A DNA stretch of 64,000 nt from Bacteroidetes bacterium ADurb.Bin013 (lineage in GTDB: Bacteria; Bacteroidota; Bacteroidia; Bacteroidales; UBA932), in the NCBI GenBank assembly GCA_002071385.1, contig MWFB01000007.1:1-64000 (forward strand), read 5' to 3'. Each line of letters opens with the position of its first letter. Position 1 is the stretch's first letter. The notes below the pieces were generated by a model. The model was not told where the DNA came from. It saw only the letters and a program-made list of their open reading frames with translations, and searched no databases. A program made the position numbers and the translations under genes. Shown here piece by piece: positions 33,097 to 42,142 of the stretch.

Positions 33097-34502
33097 CTTT
33101 TGCGCATTTTTCGGAACGAATTGAAGGCCTTAAGTACCTGACTGATAGAATGGAACTATCCGGCTCGCGTGTTCGCCGTTACCTGATGCGGGAGTCGTTT
33201 TGCACCCATGAAAATGTTCTTGCATTACACTTCGATATATTACAGAAGGCGCTTGATATAGTGAAAGACCGCTCTGCCATGACTGGTGTGATGCAGCTAC
33301 GCCATCTCTTCACACAGGTTCATGATATCAGGGCAACCCTGGATGCCCTGCGCGAACTACGTGTGCTTGACGAGGTGGAGTTGTTTGAAGTCAAGTATTT
33401 CTCAGCGTTGTGCAGGGATTTCAGCATACTTTGCAACACACTTGGTTTTCCATATGAAACCCTGCAGTCCCTTCAGGAGGCATTTGAGCTGCTGGATCCC
33501 GGCGGGAGCGGAACCGTATCGTTCCATCTGTACGATTCCTACAGCCAGTCCTTGTCAGACGCCCGTAAACTTGCTGCTTCCATCGATCCGGAGAAGGAGC
33601 CGGACAAGTGGAACGCCCTTTGCGATCTGATTACTGAGGAAGAGCTGCTGGTCAGGCAGAAGCTCTCCCATGCCTTGCATCTGATGCATGATGTGATGCA
33701 GGAGAATTTTGACCGTATAGCCCGCCTGGAGATATGGTTTGCCAAAGCCACCCTGGCAAAACGCTACAACATGGTCAGACCACAGATAGTGCCTGCCTCT
33801 GCTCCCTGTGTCTTAAGCATAGAGGGCATGGTGAACCCTGTCATAGCAGATACACTGGAACCGGTCAATAAAAACTTTCAACCCGTATCCATAATGCTCT
33901 GCAGCGGCCCCTGCCTTCTGACCGGCGCTAACATGTCCGGCAAGACGGTGGTTTTAAAGACTCTGGCCTTGCTGCAGGCACTCACGCAGTTTTCTTTCTT
34001 TGTACCAGCCCGGAATGCATCAATTCCCCTTGTAAAGGAAGTTTTTCTTGTCATAGGCGACAAACAGGACCAATACCGGGGATTATCATCATTTGCGGCA
34101 GAAATGCTCGAATTGGACCGGATAATGGCTAAAGTGAGAAAAGGAACAAAAGTGCTTGTTTTAGCCGATGAACCCGCCAGGACCACCAACCCTGCCGAAG
34201 GAGCTGCCATTTTGTGTGCCCTGGTTGAATTTCTGGACCGTTACCATACCATGTCCCTTATCAGTACCCATTACGGGGACCTGGGCCTGTCCTGCCGTAA
34301 ATTGCGCGTAAGCGGCTTTGACAGCAAACAGGTAAAAGGCCGCCTGGACCCGTTGATGATGAATGAACATATGAATTACAGCCTGATTGAGGAAAAAGGC
34401 GATTCAGTACCTATGGAAGCATTGCACATAGCGCGTCTGCTGGGCGTGGATGAGACTTTTATACGATCTGCACAACAATATGTGAAAAACAAAGAAAAAT
34501 GA
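33093..34502 (+). CDS. kamC: Lysine 5,6-aminomutase reactivase ATPase KamC (MutS-like)
   Basis: A 469-residue protein with a MutS-type ATPase in its C-terminal half: Walker A GANMSGKT, followed by DKQDQYRGLSSFAAEM, Walker B VLVLADEPARTTNPAEG and STHYGDL. The N-terminal mismatch-binding domain of MutS is absent, so a DNA-repair name would be wrong. The tight coupling to kamB (ATGA overlap) and kamD (ATGA overlap) supports a role in reactivating the aminomutase. Confidence 0.88.
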   Translation: MTFAHFSERIEGLKYLTDRMELSGSRVRRYLMRESFCTHENVLALHFDILQKALDIVKDRSAMTGVMQLRHLFTQVHDIRATLDALRELRVLDEVELFEVKYFSALCRDFSILCNTLGFPYETLQSLQEAFELLDPGGSGTVSFHLYDSYSQSLSDARKLAASIDPEKEPDKWNALCDLITEEELLVRQKLSHALHLMHDVMQENFDRIARLEIWFAKATLAKRYNMVRPQIVPASAPCVLSIEGMVNPVIADTLEPVNKNFQPVSIMLCSGPCLLTGANMSGKTVVLKTLALLQALTQFSFFVPARNASIPLVKEVFLVIGDKQDQYRGLSSFAAEMLELDRIMAKVRKGTKVLVLADEPARTTNPAEGAAILCALVEFLDRYHTMSLISTHYGDLGLSCRKLRVSGFDSKQVKGRLDPLMMNEHMNYSLIEEKGDSVPMEALHIARLLGVDETFIRSAQQYVKNKEK

Positions 34503-36055
34503 GAGAATCGAAATTAGGTCTTGATTTTGCCAAAGTAAAAGGTGCCCGGAGTCTTGCTGCTGAAATAGCCGCCCAGGTACAACACTTTGTGGAAAATTAC
34601 ACCACGGTGGCAGTAGAAAGGACGCTGTGCCGGTTGATGGGAATTGACGGTGTTGACAGCGATGGGGTACCTTTACCCAACATCGTGGTGGATGCGGTCC
34701 GGGAAAAGGGAATGTTGGGCGAGGGGGTGCTCCGTTTCCTGGGCAATGCCATTGCCGTAACGGGCAAGACTCCACTGCAGACAGCCGAATCGATTGCCAG
34801 GGGAAAATTCGATTTTTCACTCCTGGATACCAGCAAGAACGTGAACGTTTCCGAGGCTCTCAATCCGTACATAGAGCAAAGTATTGCAAGGATAAGGAAC
34901 AAGAGGCTGGCCAGGGAAGAAGCCATAAAAAAGCACGGGGAAGGAGCCCGTCCTTATCTTTATGTGATCGTAGCCACCGGGAATATCTATGAAGATGCCA
35001 TCCAGGCACAGGCCGCTGCCCGCCAGGGAGCCGACGTTGTGGCGGTTATCCGCACCACAGGCCAGTCTCTTCTTGATTACGTCCCTTATGGGCCCACTAC
35101 CGAAGGTTTTGGCGGAACCTATGCCACCCAGGAGAATTTCCGTATCATGCGCAAGGCGCTGGACGAGGTCATTCCGGAAACGGGCCGTTATGTCAGGTTG
35201 TGCAATTACTGCTCTGGTTTGTGTATGCCCGAGATTGCCGTCATGGGAGCCTTTGAAGGACTGGATGTGATGCTGAACGATGCGCTATACGGCATTCTTT
35301 TCCGTGACATCAACATGCAAAGGACATTGGTGGACCAGTATTTTTCCCGGATAATCAATGGATTTGCAGGGGTGATAATCAATACCGGAGAGGACAATTA
35401 CCTAACGACAGCCGATGCGTTTGAAGAAGCACATACGGTCCTTGCCTCGGATTTCATCAATGAGCAACTGGCGCTGATAGCAGGGATCCCAGAAGAACAG
35501 ATGGGCCTGGGACATGCCTTTGAAATGGATCCCGAGCTGGAAAATGCCTTCCTTTATGAACTGGCTCAGGCACAAATGACCCGGGAAATATTTCCACGGG
35601 CACCCCTGAAATACATGCCGCCAACAAAATTCATGACCGGCAACATATTCAAAGGACATATCCAGGACGCCCTGTTCAACATGGCCGGCATCTGGACCGG
35701 ACAGGGTATTCAGCTCCTGGGAATGCCCACAGAGGCCATCCACACTCCATTCATGAGTGACAGGTACCTGGCCATTGAGAACGCCAGGTATATATTCAAA
35801 AGTTTCAAGGACATAGGAAAAGAAGTCGAATTCGCACAAGGGGGCATCATACGCCGGCGTGCAGGGGACGTGTTGGACAATGCTTATCAATTGCTTGAAA
35901 ACGTGAAGGAAGAAGGACTCTTTACCGCTTTGGAAAAAGGCATCTTTGCCGGAGTAAGAAGACCCAGGGAAGGGGGGAAAGGACTTGACGGGGTGACCCG
36001 GAAATCTTCGGGTTATGTGAATCCATTTATTGAATTGCTAAAAGGAAAAAGATAA
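34499..36055 (+). CDS. kamD: D-lysine/L-beta-lysine 5,6-aminomutase alpha subunit KamD
   Basis: A 518-residue catalytic subunit with the TIM-barrel substrate and PLP region of 5,6-aminomutases. Segments typical of KamD are SLLDTSKNVNVSEALNPYIEQS, VIATGNIYEDAIQAQAAARQGADVVAVIRTTGQSLLDYVP (given in part here as VVAVIRTTGQSLLDYVP), and GATEGF-like GPTTEGFGGTYAT. With KamE it moves the terminal amino group of beta-lysine to carbon 5. It is followed 2 bp later by kamE. Confidence 0.95.
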   Translation: MRESKLGLDFAKVKGARSLAAEIAAQVQHFVENYTTVAVERTLCRLMGIDGVDSDGVPLPNIVVDAVREKGMLGEGVLRFLGNAIAVTGKTPLQTAESIARGKFDFSLLDTSKNVNVSEALNPYIEQSIARIRNKRLAREEAIKKHGEGARPYLYVIVATGNIYEDAIQAQAAARQGADVVAVIRTTGQSLLDYVPYGPTTEGFGGTYATQENFRIMRKALDEVIPETGRYVRLCNYCSGLCMPEIAVMGAFEGLDVMLNDALYGILFRDINMQRTLVDQYFSRIINGFAGVIINTGEDNYLTTADAFEEAHTVLASDFINEQLALIAGIPEEQMGLGHAFEMDPELENAFLYELAQAQMTREIFPRAPLKYMPPTKFMTGNIFKGHIQDALFNMAGIWTGQGIQLLGMPTEAIHTPFMSDRYLAIENARYIFKSFKDIGKEVEFAQGGIIRRRAGDVLDNAYQLLENVKEEGLFTALEKGIFAGVRRPREGGKGLDGVTRKSSGYVNPFIELLKGKR

Positions 36056-36057
36056 TC

Positions 36058-36849
36058 ATGAGCGGAGGTTTGTATTTAACAGAAATGCAGGATTTTGATA
36101 AGACTCTGGATTTCAAGAGGGTGAAACCCTATGGAGATACCATGAACGATGGCAAGGTCCAGCTAAGTTTCACATTACCTGTACCAGCTGGGCCGGAAGC
36201 GATAGAGGCGGCCAAACAATTGATCCGCAGTATGGGAATGGATAACCCCCAGGTGGTGTTTTCCAAGGAACTGACCCCGGGTTTCACCTTCTTCAACTGT
36301 TACGGAAGTCTCCGTCATACAGTTAATTATACTACCATCCGCGTACCTAAGGTGGATAGCAGGGTCATGGATATGTACCAGGTGGATGAATACATCAGGG
36401 AACACATAGGGCGTAAACTGGTCATGGTGGGAGCCAGCACCGGAACGGATGCCCATACCGTGGGAATAGATGCCATCATGAACATGAAAGGATATGCTGG
36501 CCATTATGGTTTGGAACGGTACGCAATGATAGAAGCACATAACCTTGGTTCACAGGTTTCTAACGAAGAGCTCATTGCTAAGGCGATCCAGCTTGAGGCA
36601 GATGCCGTGCTGGTATCACAGACAGTCACCCAGAAAGACATTCATATAAAAAACTGTACGGAACTCATAGAAATGGCAGAGGCCGAAGGGATAAGGGAAC
36701 GCATGATTTTAGTATGCGGAGGACCCAGGATCTCTCATGAACTGGCCAAGGAGCTGGGCTTTGATGCCGGCTTTGGAGTCAACACCTATGCCGATGATGT
36801 GGCTTCTTTTGTAGTCCAGGAATTTGTAAACAGAAAACAAAGAAAATAA
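36058..36849 (+). CDS. kamE: Lysine 5,6-aminomutase beta subunit KamE (B12- and PLP-binding)
   Basis: A 263-residue subunit with the base-off cobalamin motif DxHxxG as DAHTVG (131-136); His133 is the cobalt ligand and Lys144 the PLP lysine, positions that coincide with those known for the characterised 5,6-aminomutase. The Rossmann-like B12 domain continues to the C-terminus (ADAVLVSQTVTQKD; LVCGGPRISHELAKELGFDAGFG). The N-terminal about 80 residues form the dimerisation part. No B12 riboswitch is seen before the operon. Confidence 0.96.
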   Translation: MSGGLYLTEMQDFDKTLDFKRVKPYGDTMNDGKVQLSFTLPVPAGPEAIEAAKQLIRSMGMDNPQVVFSKELTPGFTFFNCYGSLRHTVNYTTIRVPKVDSRVMDMYQVDEYIREHIGRKLVMVGASTGTDAHTVGIDAIMNMKGYAGHYGLERYAMIEAHNLGSQVSNEELIAKAIQLEADAVLVSQTVTQKDIHIKNCTELIEMAEAEGIRERMILVCGGPRISHELAKELGFDAGFGVNTYADDVASFVVQEFVNRKQRK

Positions 36850-36872
36850 AAGAATAATAAAAGCAGAAAATC

Positions 36873-37526
36873 ATGGACAAGAATCAAATCAGGGAAACCA
36901 TTGCACGTCGCGCATCCTTTGAATTGAAAGACGGAGACGTTGTAAACCTGGGCATTGGATTGCCCACACAGGTCTTGAAATACCTGTCGCCAAAAGTGAA
37001 AGTGATCATCCAATCAGAGAACGGGTGCCTGGGTATGGGAAATCCGCCGGAACCCGGAAGGGAAAATCCTGATCTGATAGATGCCGGTGGAGGAGCTATC
37101 ACCTTGCAACCGGGAGCTTCCTGTTTTGATTCTTCCCTTTCCTTTGCGATCATCCGTGGCGGGCATGTCGACATTACCATACTGGGTTCACTGCAGGTGG
37201 ATGAAAAAGGGAACATCGCCAATTGGTCGATACCCGGGATAAAGACACCGGGCATCGGAGGAGCCATGGACCTGATAACCGGAGCGAAAAAGGTGATCGT
37301 GACCATGGAACATACAGCAAAAGGGGAGCATAAGATTCTAGAAAACTGTACACTGCCTCTCACGGCTGCCGGCCAGGTTGATCGTATCATTACGGAAATG
37401 GGCGTTATGGATGTGACTCCGGAAGGTTTGGTCCTCAGGGAGATCAATAGCGAGTTCACACTGGAGGAAGTGCAGAAGGCTACCGGTTGCCGGCTGATCA
37501 TTCCTAAAGACCTGAAAAACATGTAA
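36873..37526 (+). CDS. atoA: Acyl-CoA:acetoacetate CoA-transferase, beta subunit
   Basis: A 217-residue CoA-transferase subunit B. The catalytic glutamate sits in QSENGCLGMG (about residues 48-57), followed by DAGGGAITLQPGAS and the SFAIIRGGHVD segment. It pairs with AtoD encoded at the start of the same operon. It lies between kamE and the thiolase, where the acetoacetyl-CoA it helps make would be consumed. Confidence 0.93.
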   Translation: MDKNQIRETIARRASFELKDGDVVNLGIGLPTQVLKYLSPKVKVIIQSENGCLGMGNPPEPGRENPDLIDAGGGAITLQPGASCFDSSLSFAIIRGGHVDITILGSLQVDEKGNIANWSIPGIKTPGIGGAMDLITGAKKVIVTMEHTAKGEHKILENCTLPLTAAGQVDRIITEMGVMDVTPEGLVLREINSEFTLEEVQKATGCRLIIPKDLKNM

Positions 37527-37545
37527 TCATTATCAAACCAGATTT

Positions 37546-38748
37546 ATGGAAAAAGTATTCATTGTAGCAGCAAAACGCACAGCCATCGGAAAAATGATGG
37601 GGTCATTAAGCGGTATCAACCCTGCCGATATGGCAGCCAAAGTAATCCGAAATATACTGGAAGAAACAAAACTGGACCCATCTGTAATAGATGAAGTCAT
37701 TGTTGGGAACATCCTCATGGCAGGACAAAAACAGGGAATTGCTCGGCAGGCTTCTGTCAAGGCAGGGATTCCACACCATGTTCCGGCATACAGTGTCAAT
37801 ATGATCTGTGGCAGCGGTATGAAATCCATAATGAACGGATGCAATTCCATACTTGCAGGGCAGGCATCGGTTGTGCTGGCCGGAGGGGTTGAAAACATGT
37901 CTGCATCCGGATTTGTAATGCAGGGAATCAGGGAAGGAATCAAGATGGGAGATTTCAAAGCCGTTGACCATATGGTATGTGACGGTCTGACCGATGCATT
38001 TGGCAATTATCATATGGGCGTGACCGCAGAGAACATTGCAGAAAGATACAACATCACACGTGAGCAGCAGGATGCCTTTTCTTTCCAATCGCAGCAGAAG
38101 GCCATACGGGCCATAGATGCCGGAAAGTTCAGGGACGAGATAGTTCCCGTCGAAATTGTCAGCAAGAAAGAAACTCTTGTTTTTGATACGGATGAATTCC
38201 CCAACAGGGCCACAACACTGGAAAAGATGGCTAACCTGCGTCCCGCTTTCAAAAAAGACGGAACAGTCACGGCTGCAAATGCCTCGGGGATCAATGACGG
38301 GGCTTCGTTTGTATTGCTTGCCTCGGAAAAGGCAATTAAGGACCATGGCCTGGTTCCGCTGGCAGAAATCGTGGCTACGGCACAGGCAGGTGTTGATCCG
38401 GCTTATATGGGTATGGGCCCCGTACCGGCTATTGACAAGGTGCTTAAAAGGGCCCGGATGACGCTGGATCAGATGGACCTTGTAGAACTAAACGAGGCTT
38501 TTGCCGCCCAATCCCTTGGCGTTATGCTTGAGCTGCAACAACAGCAAGGTGTGGACCGTGAATGGCTTGACACACATTGCAATGTAAACGGGGGAGCCAT
38601 AGCCCTGGGGCATCCCATAGGCGCATCCGGGAACCGCATAACAGTTTCCCTGCTCTATGAAATGAAGCGCAGAAAAGCCCGCTACGGACTTGCTTCTTTG
38701 TGCATAGGAGGCGGAATGGGAACGGCACTGATTCTGAAGAACGTCTGA
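37546..38748 (+). CDS. Acetyl-CoA C-acetyltransferase (thiolase)
   Basis: A 400-residue thiolase with the acylated Cys88 in [10 protein letters not shown], the catalytic His in GHPIGASG and the second Cys in CIGGGMGTA. It can cleave acetoacetyl-CoA with CoA to two acetyl-CoA. With Kat and the CoA-transferase forming acetoacetyl-CoA from both Kce products, this gene completes a route from lysine to acetyl-CoA. No butyrate-branch genes (crotonase, Bcd, Hbd) are in the window. It is the last gene of the operon. Confidence 0.93.
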   Translation: MEKVFIVAAKRTAIGKMMGSLSGINPADMAAKVIRNILEETKLDPSVIDEVIVGNILMAGQKQGIARQASVKAGIPHHVPAYSVNMICGSGMKSIMNGCNSILAGQASVVLAGGVENMSASGFVMQGIREGIKMGDFKAVDHMVCDGLTDAFGNYHMGVTAENIAERYNITREQQDAFSFQSQQKAIRAIDAGKFRDEIVPVEIVSKKETLVFDTDEFPNRATTLEKMANLRPAFKKDGTVTAANASGINDGASFVLLASEKAIKDHGLVPLAEIVATAQAGVDPAYMGMGPVPAIDKVLKRARMTLDQMDLVELNEAFAAQSLGVMLELQQQQGVDREWLDTHCNVNGGAIALGHPIGASGNRITVSLLYEMKRRKARYGLASLCIGGGMGTALILKNV

Positions 38749-38794
38749 AATACCTGTTAGGAAAAAGGATTATTTCAAAAAAATACGTATTTTT

Positions 38795-38817
38795 AACCAG
38801 TATTAAAAAAACTGGTT
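38795..38817 (+). promoter_or_regulatory. Inverted repeat abutting the acyl-CoA synthetase start codon
   Basis: aaccagt (38795-38801) and actggtt (38811-38817) form a 7-bp perfect inverted repeat with a 9-nt A-rich loop, ending exactly before the ATG. It may be an operator or an RNA hairpin covering the ribosome entry site. No TAnnTTTG element was found here. Confidence 0.4.
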
Positions 38818-40464
38818 ATGAAAACTCATTATCTGGAATATATCCAAAACAGTATTGTCACGACATGGAACATGCCCGGTCTGACCAATTACAAGAAGAA
38901 CTCCTATACGTATGGCGAGATAGCCCAACATGTTGCCCGGCACCATATCCTGTTTGAAAAGCTGGGATTGAAAAAAGGGGACAAAGTAGCGCTGTGCGGA
39001 CCCAACAGTGCAGAATGGGGCATATCGTTTCTGGCAGTTACTGCTTATGAAGCAGTCGCTGTGCCGTTGCTTAACGATTTCCTGCCCGAAAGCGTCATGA
39101 CACTGACAGATCATTCAGAGTCCTGTGTCTTTTTTGTGAGCCGGGATATCTGGGAGAAGATCGATATAGCTAAGATGCCACATCTTAAACTTGTAATTTG
39201 TCTGGAAGGGTATGAACTCCTTTATTCCAAAGATCCTGCCGTGACTCAGGCCCATGCCTCGATAGAGGTCCTGTTCAAAGAAAAATATCCCGGCGGATTT
39301 GGGCCCGAACAGGTCAGTTATCCAACCGACAATTTTGATGATCTGGCGCTGATCAACTACACTTCAGGCACCACCAGTGCCCCTAAAGGAGTCATGCTGA
39401 CCTACAGAAATATCAGTTCCAATATCCAGTTCGGACAAAGTGAAATGCCCAACGGACCTGGTGACACGCTGGTTTCCATGCTGCCTATGGCTCATATGTA
39501 TGGGATGGCCTTTGAATACCTTTACCAGCTGGCCGGAGGAACTCAGGTCTTTTTCCTGGGAAAAGTACCTTCTCCCAAGGTGCTGCTGGATGCCCTGGCA
39601 ACGGTCAAGCCCTATATGATGATTACCGTACCCCTTGTGATAGAAAAAATCTTCAAGAGTTCGGTTTTTCCCACCATCCAGAAACCAATTATCAAATCCA
39701 TCATGAAAGTACCCGGGCTGGCTTCTGTGATATACAAACAGGTCCGCAAAAAACTATTGCATGCCTTTGGCGGCAATATTCGTACCATCATAATTGGAGG
39801 GGCGGCCATCAACGAGGAAGTGGAAGATCTGATGAAAGCCGTGAAACTGCCTTATACCGTAGGTTACGGAATGACCGAATGCGGGCCGCTGCTTTCCTAT
39901 GAAGATACGGCCAGATTTGTCAAAGGTTCCTGCGGAAAACCCGTACAACGGATGTCGCTCAGAATTGATTCTGAGGATCCACGTGCCATTGTAGGAGAAA
40001 TCCAGGCCCGGGGAGACAACGTTATGATAGGTTATTACAAAAATCCCGAGGCAACGGCAGCTGCCTTCACCAAAGACGGATGGTTGCGTACCGGTGATCT
40101 TGGGCTTATGGATAAGGACAATAATGTGTTTATCAAGGGTCGCAGCAAGAGCCTGATTATTGGGGCAAGCGGCCAGAATATCTATCCCGAGGAGATCGAA
40201 GACAAGTTGAACAACCAGCCCTACGTGGTGGAATCCATTGTTGTGGAGCGCGATAAAAAACTGGTAGCCCTGGTATTTCCCGATTATGACCGGGTGTCCC
40301 AGGAATCGCTGGATTCAATGCACCTGGCACAATTAATGGAAGAAAACCGTATGAGACTCAATATGCTGTTGCCTGTTTTCAGCCGTATTGCCAAAATTGA
40401 ATTACAGCCCGAAGCTTTTGAAAAGACACCCAAACGCAGTATCAAACGTTTCCTTTACAAATAG
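38818..40464 (+). CDS. AMP-forming long-chain acyl-CoA synthetase
   Basis: A 548-residue ANL-superfamily enzyme. It activates a fatty acid to acyl-AMP and then acyl-CoA. Motifs are the P-loop YTSGTTSAPKGV (about 181-192), YGMTECGPLL, the hinge aspartate in LRTGDLG and the C-terminal GRSKSLIIGASGQNIYPEEIE. The catalytic lysine near the C-terminus is in KTPKRSIKRF. Chain-length specificity is not readable. It is 69 bp downstream of the thiolase and may or may not share its transcript. The 3' end overlaps convergent queH by 23 bp. Confidence 0.92.
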   Translation: MKTHYLEYIQNSIVTTWNMPGLTNYKKNSYTYGEIAQHVARHHILFEKLGLKKGDKVALCGPNSAEWGISFLAVTAYEAVAVPLLNDFLPESVMTLTDHSESCVFFVSRDIWEKIDIAKMPHLKLVICLEGYELLYSKDPAVTQAHASIEVLFKEKYPGGFGPEQVSYPTDNFDDLALINYTSGTTSAPKGVMLTYRNISSNIQFGQSEMPNGPGDTLVSMLPMAHMYGMAFEYLYQLAGGTQVFFLGKVPSPKVLLDALATVKPYMMITVPLVIEKIFKSSVFPTIQKPIIKSIMKVPGLASVIYKQVRKKLLHAFGGNIRTIIIGGAAINEEVEDLMKAVKLPYTVGYGMTECGPLLSYEDTARFVKGSCGKPVQRMSLRIDSEDPRAIVGEIQARGDNVMIGYYKNPEATAAAFTKDGWLRTGDLGLMDKDNNVFIKGRSKSLIIGASGQNIYPEEIEDKLNNQPYVVESIVVERDKKLVALVFPDYDRVSQESLDSMHLAQLMEENRMRLNMLLPVFSRIAKIELQPEAFEKTPKRSIKRFLYK

Positions 40465-41023
40465 AGGAGGGGGATAAAGAGAACTGGCAACCGCAGTAAT
40501 TCTGGCGGTAAATATGGTACAATTGTGATAGCTCAACGGAACGGCGGAAACCGTTCCGTTTTTTAAAATCTGAAGGCAGGTAGTCAAGTCCGTTGTATTG
40601 AGCCGCCAGATCTTTCCCTGTTTTATTGATCAGTAAAGCGTTTTTGTGAGGACTGACGGTCAGGGTGGTACAAAAAAGTGAGAACCCGTTTTCTTTTGCA
40701 TACCGGGCTGTTTCTTCCAGCCTGAGCCTGTAGCATATTTTACAGCGGAGTCCGCCTTCGGGTTCCTGTTCATATCCCTTAACAGCTTTCAGAAAAAAAT
40801 CGGGGTTGTATCGGCCTTCCACAAAAAGAACTTTTCCACCATAAGCCAGTTCCGTAAATCTTTTCGCTTCATCCCTGCGGAGGGTATATTCACTATGCGG
40901 TGCAATATTTGGATTATAGAAAAAAACAGTAACGCAGTAATCCTGTAACAAGCGTTCCAGGGCTGTTGTTGAACAGGGACCGCAACAGGCATGAAGCAGG
41001 AGTTTTTTATCGTCGTTTTTCAT
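40442..41023 (-). CDS. queH: Epoxyqueuosine reductase QueH
   Basis: A 193-residue QueH (DUF208) protein that reduces epoxyqueuosine to queuosine in tRNA, independent of B12, unlike QueG. The cysteine motifs are HACCGPC near residues 11-17, CKIC near 94-97 and NYCGCQFS near 175-182; together they bind an iron-sulfur cluster and a second metal. Its 3' end runs 23 bp into the convergent acyl-CoA synthetase. The promoter TATATTTG is at 41037-41044. Confidence 0.93.
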   Translation of the reverse strand: MKNDDKKLLLHACCGPCSTTALERLLQDYCVTVFFYNPNIAPHSEYTLRRDEAKRFTELAYGGKVLFVEGRYNPDFFLKAVKGYEQEPEGGLRCKICYRLRLEETARYAKENGFSLFCTTLTVSPHKNALLINKTGKDLAAQYNGLDYLPSDFKKRNGFRRSVELSQLYHIYRQNYCGCQFSLSPSSICKGNV

Positions 41024-41036
41024 AGATATTTGGTTG

Positions 41037-41044
41037 CAAATATA
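41037..41044 (-). promoter_or_regulatory. -7 element TATATTTG of queH
   Basis: Minus-strand TATATTTG, 13 bp before the queH ATG. Confidence 0.5.
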
Positions 41045-41064
41045 ATGGTTTTATTGATTTTGAT

Positions 41065-41072
41065 TACTTTTG
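41065..41072 (+). promoter_or_regulatory. -7 element TACTTTTG of the RND efflux operon
   Basis: TACTTTTG 20 bp before the ATG at 41093; the longer open frame from 40991 starts upstream of this promoter and is rejected. Confidence 0.5.
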
Positions 41073-41092
41073 CATTTATTAACCAATCTGTT

Positions 41093-42142
41093 ATGGAATT
41101 GTTCAAAAAATCTGTTATTCTAATTGTTTTTAGCCTTCTGGCACTCCTGTCTTCGTGTAGGTCAAAGCCGGAAAAGCACGAGCAATTATCACTCCCGGTA
41201 AATGTGCGTGTTCATACTGTTTCCGAAACCACTTTAGGATCGGAAAGGGAGTATGTAGGTGTGTTGGAAGAATCGAACAATGTCTTGTTGAGCTTTCCGG
41301 CTCCGGGGAAAATTAAAAACGTTTATGTCACAGAAGGGCAGGCGGTCCGGGAAGGACAATTACTTGCCCAGATCGATGCCGGGCTGCTGGAGAACATGCA
41401 TGCCACTACGGCAGCCACGCTCAGACAGGCAGAAGATGCCTACCAGAGAATGACACTGCTGTATGAATCCCAGAGCCTTCCGGAAATACAATACGTCGAT
41501 ATCCAGACAAAGCTTGAACAGGCCAGGTCTGCCGAGCGCATATCGGCAATGGCCCTGGCCGAAACCAAACTCATTGCCCCACAACGCGGGGTGGTGGGAA
41601 AACGCATGATGGAGCCCGGAATGAACGTATTGCCTGATCAGCCGGTGCTGACTTTATTGAATACGCACAACCCCGTGGTCAAGGTTTCTGTTCCTGAAAA
41701 TGAGATATTTGACACCAGAACCGGACAGGAGGCCCGCATTGTGGTAGGAGCACTCCGGAATCTGGAACTGGAGGGAAAGGTAACAGAAAAAGGCGTGCAG
41801 GCACACCCTTATACCCATGGTTACGAAGTCAGGATTTCTCTTGACCGGGAAGTTCCGGGGTTGCTTCCGGGCATGGTCTGCAAGGTTTTTCTACGTAACC
41901 TGCCCACGGAGGTTGCCCTTGTGGTGCCGGTTCGCGCCGTGCTTCCCCTGGAATTCGGCAAAGGTCATTTTGTTTGGCTCCTGGACCAGGATAATGTAGC
42001 CCAAAGAAGGATGGTCCAGGTGGGTGAGATTGTGCCTGGGGGGATCTCGGTCCTGAAAGGAATTACTCCCGGAGACAGGATTGTGGTGGAAGGATATCAG
42101 AGATTGAGCGAAAACATTAAGGTAACCGTTACAAATGAGTAG
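41093..42142 (+). CDS. RND efflux system periplasmic adaptor (membrane fusion) lipoprotein
   Basis: A 349-residue HlyD/AcrA-type adaptor with lipobox LLSSC (Cys 22). The biotinyl-lipoyl-like half motif FPAPGKIKNVYVTEGQAVREGQLLAQID (in part PGKIKNVYVTEGQAV), a coiled hairpin (about 95-155) and the return half TKLIAPQRGVVGKRMMEPG are clear, followed by the beta-barrel and membrane-proximal domains. It links the inner-membrane pump to the TolC channel. It overlaps the pump gene by 8 bp. Confidence 0.93.
   Translation: MELFKKSVILIVFSLLALLSSCRSKPEKHEQLSLPVNVRVHTVSETTLGSEREYVGVLEESNNVLLSFPAPGKIKNVYVTEGQAVREGQLLAQIDAGLLENMHATTAATLRQAEDAYQRMTLLYESQSLPEIQYVDIQTKLEQARSAERISAMALAETKLIAPQRGVVGKRMMEPGMNVLPDQPVLTLLNTHNPVVKVSVPENEIFDTRTGQEARIVVGALRNLELEGKVTEKGVQAHPYTHGYEVRISLDREVPGLLPGMVCKVFLRNLPTEVALVVPVRAVLPLEFGKGHFVWLLDQDNVAQRRMVQVGEIVPGGISVLKGITPGDRIVVEGYQRLSENIKVTVTNE

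Noticed and set aside
33093-34502. DNA mismatch repair protein MutS
   Set aside because: The mismatch-binding domains are absent and the gene is embedded in the kam cluster, so KamC is the better call.
40991-41092. 34-residue N-terminal extension of the efflux adaptor
   Set aside because: The extension overlaps the promoter element at 41065-41072 and queH; the ATG at 41093 gives a proper lipoprotein signal.
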